This document shows positions 36,821-46,416 of a stretch of DNA of 64,000 bases, in pieces; positions within the stretch are counted from its first letter, which is position 1, and each line of letters opens with the position of its first letter. Both the position numbers and the translations under genes were made by a program. The notes under the pieces were generated by a model, which was not told the origin of the DNA, did no database searches, and worked only from the letters and a program-made list of their open reading frames with translations. The stretch is from NCBI RefSeq assembly GCF_000332295.1, contig NZ_KB235930.1:3623895-3687894 (forward strand). Direction: 5' to 3'. Source of the DNA: Fortiea contorta PCC 7126. Lineage in GTDB: Bacteria; Cyanobacteriota; Cyanobacteriia; Cyanobacteriales; Nostocaceae.

Positions 36821-36908
36821 GTATGAGTCCCTCCGCTCAGAACGCGCCCACTATCTCACGAGCGGGGGAATCACGCCCCATCAAACCTGTAGGTGGAAAT
36901 ATGGCGAC

Positions 36909-36940
36909 AAAAAAGTGGCTCTGCCATAGACAGAACCACT
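36909..36940 (-). terminator. Rho-independent terminator of acsF
   Basis: On the minus strand AGTGGTTCTG and CAGAGCCACT form a 10-bp stem (one G-U pair) with loop TCTATGG, followed by TTTTTT. It lies 26 bp past the acsF stop codon. Confidence 0.88.
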
Positions 36941-36965
36941 AGAGTTTTTACAAAATTGTCATTAC

Positions 36966-38042
36966 TTAACGAGCTAGTCCTTGATGGGAAGCTGCGTCAA
37001 TTGGTTTCATCAAGTACAACCGCAGAAGATGCCAGCCCATAGAAGCGAAAATCGGCAGTTTCTGGAATAATTGTAGAAACTTGGGAATTTTTGAGTTGGC
37101 GATCGCACTTAATTGTGACATCTTATTGACGCAAATATCCAATCGCTGATAAAACTCTGGGTTATCTACATCCAACATTAACGGGAATACCCGTCCGGCG
37201 GTTTCATTTGTCTTCTGAATCACGTGGATGTCATATTCCCGTGCATCCAGTCCTAGTGAAGCATAAAAGTCTTGGCGCTGGATGTCGTTGAGATACATTG
37301 TGGCAAACACTGACAATAAAAAGAAGCGACTCCACAAACGCGCTTTCCAATCATTGAGCATTTGCGGCTGGGATTTCATCACCGCGTCGAAAAAGTCACC
37401 GTGACGGTTTTCATCCTGACACCAGTTTTCAAAGAATCGGAAAATTGGATAAATTCTGTCTTCGGGATGTGCTTCTAAGTGGCGATAGATGGTGATATAG
37501 CGCCAATAACCAATCTTTTCGGAAAGATAAGTTGCGTAGAAGATGAACTTTGGTTTAAAGAAGGTGTAGTTACGGCTCTTAGTCAAAAAGCCCAAATCTA
37601 GAGAAAGATTAAAGTCTGATAGCGCTTTGTTCAAAAAGCCTGCGTGGCGGGCTTCATCCCGCGACATCAGGTTAAAGCATTCTGCTAAAACGGGGCTTTT
37701 GTCTTTCAAGCGGCGTCCGAGTTCCTTGTATAGCAAAAAGCCGGAAAATTCAGCGGTACAGGAACGCTCCAGAAATTCTACAAACAATTTGCGAGTTTCC
37801 CCATCAATATGATCCCAGGATTGTTCAAATTCGGCATCCCGGACAAAATGATGGCGGTTGTAGTCGGCACGGAATTCTTGGAGAATGGCGAGCAATTCGT
37901 CTTCGTTGACGGAGATATCCATCCGCGCCATTTCATCAAAGTCGGTGGTATAAAACCGGGGTGTTAGTAGTGTTTCTTTCGCCGGGACTTTAATTCCTGG
38001 ACGCAATTCTTCAAAGCCTGGTTTTTTGAGGGAATCTACCAT
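36966..38042 (-). CDS. acsF: Mg-protoporphyrin IX monomethyl ester oxidative cyclase (aerobic)
   Basis: Di-iron cyclase of 358 residues forming the isocyclic ring of chlorophyll in oxygenic conditions. The ferritin-like helices show the iron ligands in the [16 protein letters not shown] and [14 protein letters not shown] pair (E...ExxH) and in [17 protein letters not shown] (second ExxH). The N-terminal [15 protein letters not shown] is typical. ATG at 38042 with AGAAGAG upstream. A strong terminator follows. Cyanobacteria often carry two copies, one for low oxygen; this looks like the main type, but that subtyping is inference. The nearby DUF2996 gene is upstream on the same strand. Confidence 0.96.
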   Translation of the reverse strand: MVDSLKKPGFEELRPGIKVPAKETLLTPRFYTTDFDEMARMDISVNEDELLAILQEFRADYNRHHFVRDAEFEQSWDHIDGETRKLFVEFLERSCTAEFSGFLLYKELGRRLKDKSPVLAECFNLMSRDEARHAGFLNKALSDFNLSLDLGFLTKSRNYTFFKPKFIFYATYLSEKIGYWRYITIYRHLEAHPEDRIYPIFRFFENWCQDENRHGDFFDAVMKSQPQMLNDWKARLWSRFFLLSVFATMYLNDIQRQDFYASLGLDAREYDIHVIQKTNETAGRVFPLMLDVDNPEFYQRLDICVNKMSQLSAIANSKIPKFLQLFQKLPIFASMGWHLLRLYLMKPIDAASHQGLAR

Positions 38043-38395
38043 GTGTTGATTTCTCTTCTGTCTTTATTATCTTGAGTACACCCCAGCGCGGAGGGTTTTG
38101 CTCCTACAGGGCACAACTAAATGACAATAACCCATTTGTATAAATTTCAGTCTACCAAGGTGTAGGGTGAAAACTTGTAGCTAAAACATTAAGAGTTGCA
38201 ACAATCGGACTGTGCTTTAATTAGTAATTCAACTCTGGTGTGAATGATGAAAACCCAGGTCATACCAAGGATTTGGTGCGAAGTTTCTACGACGCTTCTA
38301 ATTCACATTCAGTGTAGTTGGCAATTTTTTATTCAAGAGTCAACGGTCAAGGTAATGTCACTCTGGACTCTTGACCCATGACTCTTGACTAATGA
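38043..38395. other. Intergenic with short direct repeats
   Basis: Region between acsF and the DUF2996 gene. Repeated GACTCTTGAC/GACTAATGAC units occur at 38360-38400. An AT-rich GATAAT lies 25-30 bp before acsF on the minus strand but lacks a partner -35. Confidence 0.45.
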
Positions 38396-38980
38396 CTAAT
38401 TTCTACCTAGCCACTTTTGACCATTCAAGCGCTGGAGTAAACCGAACACCAATAAGTCAAGGGTGATTTTGCGTTCATCAATCAAGAATGACTCTAGAGT
38501 GCTGGGCTTTTTGCCTTCGTTGCAGGAGAAACCTTTCTTACCTTGAATGTCTTCTTCTGGGAAGTATAGGTTAAATTGACGCCGGCCGTTCTGCCAACTG
38601 CCGATGACTTGCCAGTATTCTTCTGCTGATTCAAAACCAGTGATGGGAACCTTTTGTTTCGCAAAAGAAAGTTGTAAGTCGGGTACGCCTTGTTCGGTTA
38701 TGGCTTTTTCTACTGCTGGTAAGTAATTTTGTTGGATGAACTCCACAAAAGGCTTATCTTCAACAGCGGGAGCTTTTTCCTTTTTGGCGGCTTTAGCAGC
38801 GGCTGGTGGTTTCTCTGCGAGGTTCGCGGTTTTGGGGTCTGGCGCGTTGGCAGTGGGAAGGTCTGTGGCTACTGGTTCATCGGTGCTGGGGGCCTTTTCT
38901 TGGGCGACACTGGGAGCCTGTTTGTCAACAGTGCTGGGAGCTACCTCTCCCGCTTGATTGTGATTGGTTGGGTCTGCCAT
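38396..38980 (-). CDS. DUF2996 domain protein
   Basis: Protein of 194 residues. The first 75 residues are disordered, rich in Ala, Pro, Lys and Asp/Glu. The C-terminal part (about 77-194; FVEFIQQNYLPAVEKAI, ITGFESAEEYWQVIGSW, RQFNLYFPEEDI, LVFGLLQRLNGQKWL) matches the cyanobacteria/plastid family DUF2996 as I remember it. Function unknown. ATG at 38980. Its position upstream of acsF on the same strand, 353 bp apart, is compatible with but does not show co-regulation. Confidence 0.78.
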   Translation of the reverse strand: MADPTNHNQAGEVAPSTVDKQAPSVAQEKAPSTDEPVATDLPTANAPDPKTANLAEKPPAAAKAAKKEKAPAVEDKPFVEFIQQNYLPAVEKAITEQGVPDLQLSFAKQKVPITGFESAEEYWQVIGSWQNGRRQFNLYFPEEDIQGKKGFSCNEGKKPSTLESFLIDERKITLDLLVFGLLQRLNGQKWLGRN

Positions 38981-39140
38981 TGCTCAGGTCAATCCTTTAT
39001 CTAGCTTTCAGAGCGAGCGCTCACCTTACGGTTTTGGTTATTTTCATTTTGACATAGGAGCGCATAGCTATAACTAGCAATTTGATGTTTGCTAACTATA
39101 GTCAATCATCTATATAATTGATAGTCTGCTACCCCAAAAT

Positions 39141-40178
39141 TTAAGCGATCGCTGTTTCAATATCGCTAATCAATTGATCTATCCTAGTCTTGGTTGTATT
39201 CCAAGAACACATCAAACGTACTCCACCCATGCCAATAAATGTATAAAACTGCCAGTTTTTAGCTTTCAAGCTATGAATTACTGGTTCTGGCAATTTAGCA
39301 AATACTGCGTTAGCTTCGCGCGGAAACATAATCTGCACGCCTGCTATATTTAATAATTTATTTTCTAAATATTCAGCACATTGGTTCGCATGACGAGCAT
39401 TTTTTAGCCATGCACCAGTTTCTAATAAGCCCAACCAAGGCGCAGAAATAAACCGCATTTTTGATGCTAATTGTCCTGCTTGCTTACAACGGTAATCAAA
39501 GTCTTCTGCTAGGTTTTTATTAAAAAAAAGAATAGCTTCACCTAAAGCCATACCATTCTTTGTCCCACAAAAACATAAGACGTCTACCCCACTTTTCCAA
39601 GTAATTTCTGCCGGACTTTTATTCAAAGCCGCAACTGCATTCGCAAAGCGGGCGCCATCCATGTGAATTTTTAATTTATGTGTTTCAGCAACTGCTTTAA
39701 TTTCTAATAGTTCATCAATAGAATATAAAGTTCCTGATTCTGTTGCTTGGGTAATACTAATCACCTTGGGTTTAGGATAATGAATATCAGCTCGTTTCGT
39801 GACAATTGAGTCTATACTTTGCGGCGTTAATTTGCCATTTTCACCTTTAGCTAGTAGTAGTTTAGAGCCATTGGAAGCAAATTCAGGAGCACCACATTCA
39901 TCTGTTTCTATGTGAGATGTTTCATGGCAAATAACACTATGGTAGGATTGACAAAGTGCAGCTAAAGATAAAGAATTTGCTGCAGTGCCATTAAAGGTGA
40001 AAAATACTTCGCAATCTATTTCAAATAGTTCCCGAAAATAATCTGTGGCTTTTTGTGTCCATTCATCGTTTCCATAAGCTGGAGCACTACCTTGATTCGC
40101 CCGCAGCATATATTCCAGTGCTTCCGGACAAATTCCCGAGTAATTATCACTAGCAAATTGCTCTAAGTTGTTACTCAT
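39141..40178 (-). CDS. ltaE: Low-specificity threonine aldolase
   Basis: PLP-dependent enzyme of 345 residues of the beta-eliminating lyase/threonine aldolase family, cleaving threonine to glycine and acetaldehyde. Seen: FASDNYSGICPEAL at the N-terminus, FTFNGTAANSLSL (PLP phosphate region), HIETDECGAPEF, Asp174 in IHMDGARFANA and the Schiff-base Lys207 in CFCGTKNGM. ATG at 40178. Together with the thrC gene two positions upstream it touches threonine and glycine metabolism, though it is separated by 183 bp from the intervening MoaD-like gene. Confidence 0.9.
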   Translation of the reverse strand: MSNNLEQFASDNYSGICPEALEYMLRANQGSAPAYGNDEWTQKATDYFRELFEIDCEVFFTFNGTAANSLSLAALCQSYHSVICHETSHIETDECGAPEFASNGSKLLLAKGENGKLTPQSIDSIVTKRADIHYPKPKVISITQATESGTLYSIDELLEIKAVAETHKLKIHMDGARFANAVAALNKSPAEITWKSGVDVLCFCGTKNGMALGEAILFFNKNLAEDFDYRCKQAGQLASKMRFISAPWLGLLETGAWLKNARHANQCAEYLENKLLNIAGVQIMFPREANAVFAKLPEPVIHSLKAKNWQFYTFIGMGGVRLMCSWNTTKTRIDQLISDIETAIA

Positions 40179-40361
40179 AATCTCTGCTGTTATTTATATA
40201 TTAATAATTTGCACAATATGATTATTTATAACTATCTCTCAGCATCAAATCAATTCATATTTTTAAGCAATAAAAGGCGAATAAAACTCACTCAGTCTTA
40301 ATCGCCAATTTTTGAGATTTCTCACCTCATATTGAGGGATGATTAAAAATAATGTGATTTT

Positions 40362-40637
40362 TCAGCCACCCGCAACAGCAGGGACAATACTAACTTCATC
40401 ACCATCTTTCAAAGGTGTGTTTGTCCCTTCTAAAAAGCGAATATCTTCGCTGTTGACGTACAAATTCAAAAAGCGTCTTGGCTTTCCTTGCTCATCGCAC
40501 AAGCGGGACTTGATTCCAGGGAAGCTTTGCTCTAGAGAATCTAATAATTCAGAAATGCTACCACCGTTAGATTCTAGAGTGGCTTGATTATTAGTGAAAT
40601 TTTGGAGAGCAGTAGGAACTAAAACTGTTACAGCCAT
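40362..40637 (-). CDS. MoaD/ThiS-like sulfur-carrier protein
   Basis: Ubiquitin-fold protein of 91 residues ending in the exposed GG (VPAVAGG) that is adenylated and converted to thiocarboxylate in sulfur carriers. The core pattern [16 protein letters not shown] and [14 protein letters not shown] matches MoaD/CysO-like proteins. The frame extends 14 codons upstream to 40679 but the ATG at 40637 gives the normal N-terminus ([12 protein letters not shown]). It lies 75 bp downstream of thrC on the same strand, so it is probably co-transcribed. A role as a CysO-like sulfur donor for amino-acid synthesis is inference; a second MoaD-like gene at 57780 may serve molybdopterin. Confidence 0.85.
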   Translation of the reverse strand: MAVTVLVPTALQNFTNNQATLESNGGSISELLDSLEQSFPGIKSRLCDEQGKPRRFLNLYVNSEDIRFLEGTNTPLKDGDEVSIVPAVAGG

Positions 40638-40712
40638 AATTGAAGTATGAAGTGTGAAGTATGCAGTATGAAATGTCAAGACTAAACTAGTTCAGCTTTG
40701 ATCCTCGACACA

Positions 40713-42017
40713 TTAAACTAGGACTTGTTGCCATTCTAAGCGGTCAAGTGTACGCGATCGCTCTAGGGCATTTTCAAAACTATCGAGTTTAGCATCAATT
40801 GTCAAAGGTTCCCCAACGTAGCCTTGCACTGCTTCTTGGGTTTTCAAACCATTGCCGGTGATGTAAACTACGGTAGTTTCATCTGGATCTATTTTGCCAG
40901 CTTCTACCAATTTTTTCAGCACGGCGACGGTTGTACCCCCGGCTGTTTCTGTGAAGATACCTTCGGTTTCAGCTAGCAATTTGATGCCTTCAATAATTTC
41001 TGCATCATTAACTGATTCAATATTACCGCCTGTCTTCTTAGCAATTTCGACAGCATAAATACCATCTGCAGGATTGCCGATGGCAATTGATTTAGCAATT
41101 GTATTTGGTTTGACGGGTTTGATAAAGTCCTGGTCTTCTTTGAAAGCTTGAGCGATTGGGGAACAACCTTCCGCTTGAGCACCGCTGAACCGGACATTTT
41201 TTCCTTCCACCAAACCAACTTCGACAAATTCGTTGAAACCTTTATAAATTTTTGTGAATAAAGAACCAGATGCCAAGGGCGCGACAATATGGTCTGGTAG
41301 TTCCCAACCTAGTTGTTCTGCGACTTCAAAACCGAGTGTCTTGGAACCTTCAGAGTAGTATGGACGCAAGTTAATATTGACAAATCCCCAACCATGTGTA
41401 TTAGCAACTTCACAACAGAGACGATTAACTTGGTCGTAGTTGCCCTTGACTGCCATCAGGGTTGGGCTGTAGATTAGGCTTCCCAGAACTTTACCGGCTT
41501 CCAAGTCAGAGGGGATGAACACACAACAGTCTAAACCGGCATGAGCTGCGATCGCAGCGGTAGAATTTGCTAGGTTACCAGTACTAGCACAGGAAACAGT
41601 TGTGAAACCCAACTCTCTAGCGCGGCTGAGAGCTACAGACACCACCCGATCTTTAAAGCTGAGGGTGGGCATGTTGACCGCATCATTTTTAATATAAAGC
41701 TTGTTTAAACCCAGGCGACGGGCGAGACGATGGGAACGAACCAAGGGAGTCATACCCGTTCCCACATCAATTACATTGTCAGTTACTACAGGCAAAAAGG
41801 GACGATAGCGCCAAATTGAGTTAGGCCCAGCTTGAATTTTTTCACGGGTAACACTCAGACGTATGGCATTGTAATCATATTTGACCTCCAAAGGCCCAAA
41901 GCACAACTCGCAAACGTGGCTGGCTTTGAGTTCATATTCTGCGCCGCACTCTTTACACTTCAAAGCTTTTAAGGTGGCGTTAGTCGTTTGTGTGTCTTTG
42001 ATGATTGCCTGAGTCAT
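40713..42017 (-). CDS. thrC: Threonine synthase
   Basis: PLP enzyme of 434 residues converting O-phosphohomoserine to threonine. An N-terminal zinc-ribbon-like region has CKEC (21-24) and CELC (36-39), typical of the long cyanobacterial/plant-type enzyme. PLP Lys122 is in LSFKDRVV; further blocks are SCASTGNLANSTAA, NINLRPYYSEGSKTLGFE and TETAGGTTVAVLKK. ATG at 42017. A consensus-like promoter with an adjacent inverted repeat lies immediately upstream, and a MoaD-like gene follows. Confidence 0.95.
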   Translation of the reverse strand: MTQAIIKDTQTTNATLKALKCKECGAEYELKASHVCELCFGPLEVKYDYNAIRLSVTREKIQAGPNSIWRYRPFLPVVTDNVIDVGTGMTPLVRSHRLARRLGLNKLYIKNDAVNMPTLSFKDRVVSVALSRARELGFTTVSCASTGNLANSTAAIAAHAGLDCCVFIPSDLEAGKVLGSLIYSPTLMAVKGNYDQVNRLCCEVANTHGWGFVNINLRPYYSEGSKTLGFEVAEQLGWELPDHIVAPLASGSLFTKIYKGFNEFVEVGLVEGKNVRFSGAQAEGCSPIAQAFKEDQDFIKPVKPNTIAKSIAIGNPADGIYAVEIAKKTGGNIESVNDAEIIEGIKLLAETEGIFTETAGGTTVAVLKKLVEAGKIDPDETTVVYITGNGLKTQEAVQGYVGEPLTIDAKLDSFENALERSRTLDRLEWQQVLV

Positions 42018-42049
42018 GAGCTAGCTCTCCCTGTTTGACTGTGGAATGA

Positions 42050-42078
42050 ATAGTAGCACGAGTAAAAATACGAGTCAA
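42050..42078 (-). promoter_or_regulatory. Sigma-70 type promoter of thrC
   Basis: On the minus strand TTGACT (42073-42078) and TACTAT (42050-42055) are separated by exactly 17 bp. Transcription would start near 42043, giving a leader of about 25 nt to the ATG at 42017. Confidence 0.7.
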
Positions 42079-42080
42079 AC

Positions 42081-42105
42081 ATACCCGACTATTTTTGTCG
42101 GGTAT
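42081..42105. promoter_or_regulatory. Inverted repeat abutting the thrC -35 element, possible operator
   Basis: Perfect 9-bp arms ATACCCGAC (42081-42089) and GTCGGGTAT (42097-42105) with a 7-nt AT spacer, ending three bases upstream of the -35 hexamer. Position suits an activator or repressor site; it lies outside the predicted transcript, so an RNA hairpin role is less likely. Confidence 0.5.
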
Positions 42106-42942
42106 TTGTGATGCGTACGTGAAAGTACTGCTTCAGCAAAATCTTGTTGTCCGTTCCAGGCAAATTATGTATAAATACATAATTTTTCAATTTTAGATTT
42201 TAAAGATACTTAAGTATAAATACTAAGTTTATTTTGATGAAATTGCATTATTTATATGAAAAATTTGCATTATTTGCATCACAAGTATTCTGCCATGATC
42301 TCGATCACCGACATATTTTTTATTTCTTATCAGTGCAATTTCATCACCTAAGATGTGTGTAAATCTGGAAATTGCTCAAAAGTTCTTCAGCTAAAGGTTG
42401 TAGTTTTTTATCGCCAACACCGGAAAAATAGAAATTTCTTGATGCAGAGATATTTAGTATGTATCTTCATGAAGATTTATTATTAGGCAAAAAATCATTA
42501 TTTATACGGTAGTTATTCTTACCTGTAGGCAATACATTTTTAGTTAATGACACAGCAAAGTAGATATTTTAAACGCACAGAGGGATAAATTCCCGATACT
42601 CATCGCTATCAGTAAACGAACTAGGCAAATTATTTGAGAGTATCTAATTCTGGTAAATCGTAGTGGGAATTAAACTCTGAGTTCATGCTAGTTGAAAGCG
42701 ATAGCACATATTTATGTAGAATCTGCAGCATTTGTGTATCTACCAATCTAATTTTTATGTGCTCATTCGCAAATAAATAGATGTACTCAGTTAATTCTAG
42801 ATAACTAGTTAGATTTCCCAAATGTTCGCCCACACTTTGTCAGTTGTGGGCTAATTAAGCTTGACAATTTTTACAAAAATTGTTCATGAAAATTCTGCAA
42901 TCTTAGCAGGACTAGTTTTCATTCAATAACCACAGTTCCATC
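42106..42942. other. Long AT-rich intergenic region
   Basis: About 840 bp between thrC and the surface-protein locus. A 67-codon minus-strand frame with a GTG start (42630-42833) was considered but lacks a ribosome-binding site. The region upstream of 42943 should contain the promoter of the surface locus; no clear hexamers were found. Confidence 0.5.
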
Positions 42943-45564
42943 ATGCAAAAAAAACAGCGACTTATCAAACAATCATCAAAGCTCTACCGTTCTTTAGTAG
43001 CAACAGCACTATTAGCTAATGGCATTTTGCAATTTATAGTCCCTGTATTAGCAGAAGGAACTGTTGCGGGGACATCCATCAGCAACGAAGCAACTGCTAC
43101 TTACGAAGACCCCAACAATCCAGGGTCAACCATCAACACCACCTCTAACACAGTTGTTGTTACCGTTGCTGAAGTTGCTGGTATCACCGTCACAGCTTCT
43201 GGTGTCACAGATGCTACTGCAAGCCAAACTAACACAACAGTTCAAATTGGCGATTTACTGATTTACACATTCACCGTCACCAACGTCGGTAACGACCCCA
43301 CAAAATTCCGCATTCCTAACCAAGCCACAACAACCGGGCCAGGTACAGTTTCTGGCGTGCTTCCACCGGATAAAAATAGTGCTACACCAGCAAATGGTAC
43401 TTTGCAATACAGCACAGATGGTGGTACAACTTGGACAAACGTTCCTGCAGGTGGTCTAGATACGGGTTCGGTTCCCGTCAATGGAACTGTGTTGGTACGT
43501 GTACCAGTTACCGTTCAGAATGGCGCTCAAACCAACGACGTCATTACTGTCACCCTTGGTAACACCCCTGGAGATGCTCAAAACCAACAACGCAGTCCTG
43601 ATGGTGGGGACGTATTTACTGTAGATAACCCTGACGGAACTCTTAACGGTGAAGTGGACGGCGTACCTGTGAACGGAACCAGAGAAGCTAGCGCCACTCA
43701 ACAAAGTAAAGTGGGTACAACTCAAAAAACCTATGCTTTAGGAACTGTTCTCAAGGTGCGCGGCGTAGTCAACACCAACAACACACCCAACAACATTGCA
43801 GACGACAAAATTCCCTATAGTTTAAGCTTGCGAGTGGAGTCCACTGACCCCACAGGACAGGGAATTACCCCAGCTGCTTTAGTTGGTACATCAATTAAGG
43901 TTACTGATACAACAGATCCTGTAGGTACAAAATACATCTTAGTTTCCGATGCTATTCCTACAGGCACAACTCTAGCCGCTGTACCAACTCCGCCTCCTGG
44001 TTGGCGAGCAGTGTACACAACTGATCCTGTGTCAACAATCAATGCTAACGACGCCAATTGGACAATTACACCGCCAATTGATCTTACCACCGTTAAGCGC
44101 GTCGGTTTCATTAATAACCCCGCAACTATCACTTCCATTGCTCCGGGTACGACAGTCAATGGCTTCTCAGTTATGCTAGCCGTGAAATCCCCTGCAACTT
44201 CACCGTTGACAGTCGCTAACATTGCTCAATTATTCGGTCAGACGCCAGGAACTAACACCCCAGTATACGACGAATCGGGCGACCAGAGTCCTAGCAACTA
44301 TTTTGATGACGGAAATCCAGCTACTATCAACTTTCCCGGTACAGATACTAATAATGATGGGATTCCTGATACTTTACCAGCTGCTAGTGTTGGTAGTGGT
44401 TTCATTAATACCCCGACAAATCCAGAGACGGGAACTGACGCTGGAAATAACAACACTGCTACTGGTGTTGGAGGTGAAGCGAACGTTGTGGTGTTGACAA
44501 CACCTGTAGCTGCGGGATTGCTCAACGGGCCGCAGAATGCGCCCGATGCGATTGGGCCGAAGGACAATAACGACGACTTCACTAATAAATCTTCGTTAGT
44601 ACCTCCTAAGACAACTCCTGGTAGTCTACTTGATCCGCAATCTGTCGGGTTCACCAATACTGTGAAAAACAGTGGTACAGAAGCAGGATTGATTAAACTA
44701 GAGCCAACAACACCAGCGAATGCTGCAGATTTACCAAATGGAACGAAGGTAACGATTACCTACAATAGCCAGTCTGCTGTATATACCTACAATGGCACAC
44801 AGTTTACCCTGAACAGTGGCACCGCCATCACAATTCCCAATGTTGTACCAGGAGCGAGTGTTAACTATGGGGTGGAAGTTGACTTACCTGCGGGGACAAA
44901 ACTATCCACTGATATTGATAAGGGTTTCCCTGTACCCATCACTGCTGCTATTGACAACTACACTACAGACACAAATAATGATGGGATTAAAGATAGTGGC
45001 AACGACGGAACCTTTGACGCCAGTAATATCACTATTGATCGCGTCTATACTGGCTTTCTCAAATTGCTGAAATTCTCACGGGTTATTCAAGGAACTGGGC
45101 CAGTGGTTGGTGCGGGACAAGGTGATTTTGAATCCACACCCGCTGTTAACGGTATTGATCCCAATTCTGGTGTGGCTGATGTCACCAGAAAACCTGCGCC
45201 TGGAAATATTATTGAGTACCAAATCCGATACAAAAATATTTCTGACCCGCAAGCGGGAACAGGTAACGTGATTTTGAATGCTGACAAGGTTGTGATTACT
45301 GAAGATGGTACGCAGACACCAAATAATTGGGCGTTGGATAACGATAGTAATCTGCAAATTGATACCAGCAATATTGTGGGGACAGCTAAGGATTCTGGGG
45401 CTTCCACTATTCAATTCTTCAATGGTAATCCAGCTAATACTTCTAGCATTGATCAAACTGGAACTACGGCAAATACGGATATTACCAAATATATTGACAC
45501 TGTGACTGGTCAAGTTGCACCTGGTGTGCAGCGAACATTTACTTTCCAACGCAAGGTGAATTAA
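42943..45564 (+). CDS. Exported DUF11-type repeat protein (surface locus gene 1)
   Basis: Protein of 873 residues with a signal peptide (about 1-37, ending PVLA-EG). The mature N-terminus carries ISNEATATYEDP, a motif echoed in gene 3. Several Ig-like DUF11 modules follow (VQIGDLLIYTFTVTNVGN near 100; repeated Thr/Asn/Pro-rich strands). Two Asp-rich calcium-type loops, DTNNDGIPD (about 467) and DTNNDGIKD (about 676), resemble dockerin/EF-hand loops. The last module (NIIEYQIRYKNIS) ends in FTFQRKVN. Few charged or Cys residues; strongly extracellular composition. First of six same-strand exported-protein genes. Confidence 0.8.
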   Translation: MQKKQRLIKQSSKLYRSLVATALLANGILQFIVPVLAEGTVAGTSISNEATATYEDPNNPGSTINTTSNTVVVTVAEVAGITVTASGVTDATASQTNTTVQIGDLLIYTFTVTNVGNDPTKFRIPNQATTTGPGTVSGVLPPDKNSATPANGTLQYSTDGGTTWTNVPAGGLDTGSVPVNGTVLVRVPVTVQNGAQTNDVITVTLGNTPGDAQNQQRSPDGGDVFTVDNPDGTLNGEVDGVPVNGTREASATQQSKVGTTQKTYALGTVLKVRGVVNTNNTPNNIADDKIPYSLSLRVESTDPTGQGITPAALVGTSIKVTDTTDPVGTKYILVSDAIPTGTTLAAVPTPPPGWRAVYTTDPVSTINANDANWTITPPIDLTTVKRVGFINNPATITSIAPGTTVNGFSVMLAVKSPATSPLTVANIAQLFGQTPGTNTPVYDESGDQSPSNYFDDGNPATINFPGTDTNNDGIPDTLPAASVGSGFINTPTNPETGTDAGNNNTATGVGGEANVVVLTTPVAAGLLNGPQNAPDAIGPKDNNDDFTNKSSLVPPKTTPGSLLDPQSVGFTNTVKNSGTEAGLIKLEPTTPANAADLPNGTKVTITYNSQSAVYTYNGTQFTLNSGTAITIPNVVPGASVNYGVEVDLPAGTKLSTDIDKGFPVPITAAIDNYTTDTNNDGIKDSGNDGTFDASNITIDRVYTGFLKLLKFSRVIQGTGPVVGAGQGDFESTPAVNGIDPNSGVADVTRKPAPGNIIEYQIRYKNISDPQAGTGNVILNADKVVITEDGTQTPNNWALDNDSNLQIDTSNIVGTAKDSGASTIQFFNGNPANTSSIDQTGTTANTDITKYIDTVTGQVAPGVQRTFTFQRKVN

Positions 45565-45657
45565 TTCGTAGTTGGGACTCTAGTCTCGAATTTTTCAGCA
45601 CTTTAGTGCTGACTACGAACTAATGTGGAACAGCACAATTTTTAGAGGTAATATTTT

Positions 45658-46215
45658 ATGCAACGTGTTTCTGGTGTGTGTATAGGTGCATTGGCTTTGT
45701 TCGCAACTATGCCGTTTGTGGGACAGATACCTGAGTCTAGATGGCACTCTACCAGTGCTGTGGCTCAAAGTGCAAAAACTCAAGGTCAAGTAGAGTTGCG
45801 TTTGCAGGCTGAAAAGCAGGTGGTGGCGCAGGATCAGCAGGGTAAGCAAAGTAAGACATGGACGCCGTTGAAAGGTCAAGCTGTGGTGCAGCCGGGTGAT
45901 GTGTTGCGCTATACACTGTTGAGTGAAAATAAGAGCGATCGCCTGATTAAAAATCTCACCCTGAATCAACCTATTCCCAAAGGGATGGTATACGTACTGA
46001 ATTCGATTGATGTCGCAAAGGATGCCAAAATTACTTACAGCATTGATGGTAGTCGAACTTTTGTAGAAAATCCCACTGTTAAAGTTACCCTTGCTAACGG
46101 GAAAACGGAAACCAAACCAGCACCAGCGAGTGCTTATACCCACATCCGTTTGCAAATCCCGTCTGTAGCGGGTCAAGCAACGGTGAAAGCGACTTATCAA
46201 ACTCAGGTGCGCTGA
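45658..46215 (+). CDS. Small exported DUF11-like protein (surface locus gene 2)
   Basis: Protein of 185 residues with a signal peptide (about 1-37; CIGALALFATMPFVG then STSAVAQS). The rest is a single Ig-like module: VELRLQAEKQVVAQ, VVQPGDVLRYTLLSENKSDR, LTLNQPIPKGMVYVLNS and ITYSIDGSRTF. It ends ATYQTQVR, similar in form to the ends of genes 1 and 6. ATG at 45658 is preceded by TTAGAGGTAA. Could be a periplasmic or surface accessory subunit; function unknown. Confidence 0.78.
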   Translation: MQRVSGVCIGALALFATMPFVGQIPESRWHSTSAVAQSAKTQGQVELRLQAEKQVVAQDQQGKQSKTWTPLKGQAVVQPGDVLRYTLLSENKSDRLIKNLTLNQPIPKGMVYVLNSIDVAKDAKITYSIDGSRTFVENPTVKVTLANGKTETKPAPASAYTHIRLQIPSVAGQATVKATYQTQVR

Positions 46216-46232
46216 TTTCATCCATAAAAAGC

Positions 46233-46256
46233 AGAGACGCAAAATTTTGCGTCTCT
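46233..46256. repeat. Perfect palindrome AGAGACGCAAAA/TTTTGCGTCTCT
   Basis: A 24-bp perfect palindrome 17 bp after the stop of surface gene 2. Hairpin-forming and possibly an attenuator within the operon, but the AGAGACG unit is also an interspersed repeat in such genomes. Confidence 0.6.
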
Positions 46257-46326
46257 AGATTCCAAATTTTTCACCAACAAAAGTAAAAATTTGAGCCGAG
46301 AGGAATTGTGGACGGCTTTCTTTTCT

Positions 46327-46358
46327 CTATTCCCTAATCCCTATTCCCTATTCCCTTT
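46327..46358. repeat. Heptamer tandem repeat CTATTCC
   Basis: Four imperfect copies of CTATTCC/CTAATCC, 60 bp upstream of the start of surface gene 3; STRR class. Confidence 0.7.
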
Positions 46359-46416
46359 CATATATATACAAGTGCCTTGATAGAAAAATTTAGGCATTTT
46401 AGAGGAGATAATTTCC

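Noticed and set aside
35863-36965. Long gene-free interval checked for tRNA or rRNA genes
   Set aside because: No T-arm (GGTTCGA-type) or cloverleaf pattern was found.
42630-42833. 67-codon minus-strand frame with GTG start
   Set aside because: Sequence is plausible protein but there is no ribosome-binding site or recognisable motif, and it lies in AT-rich intergenic DNA.
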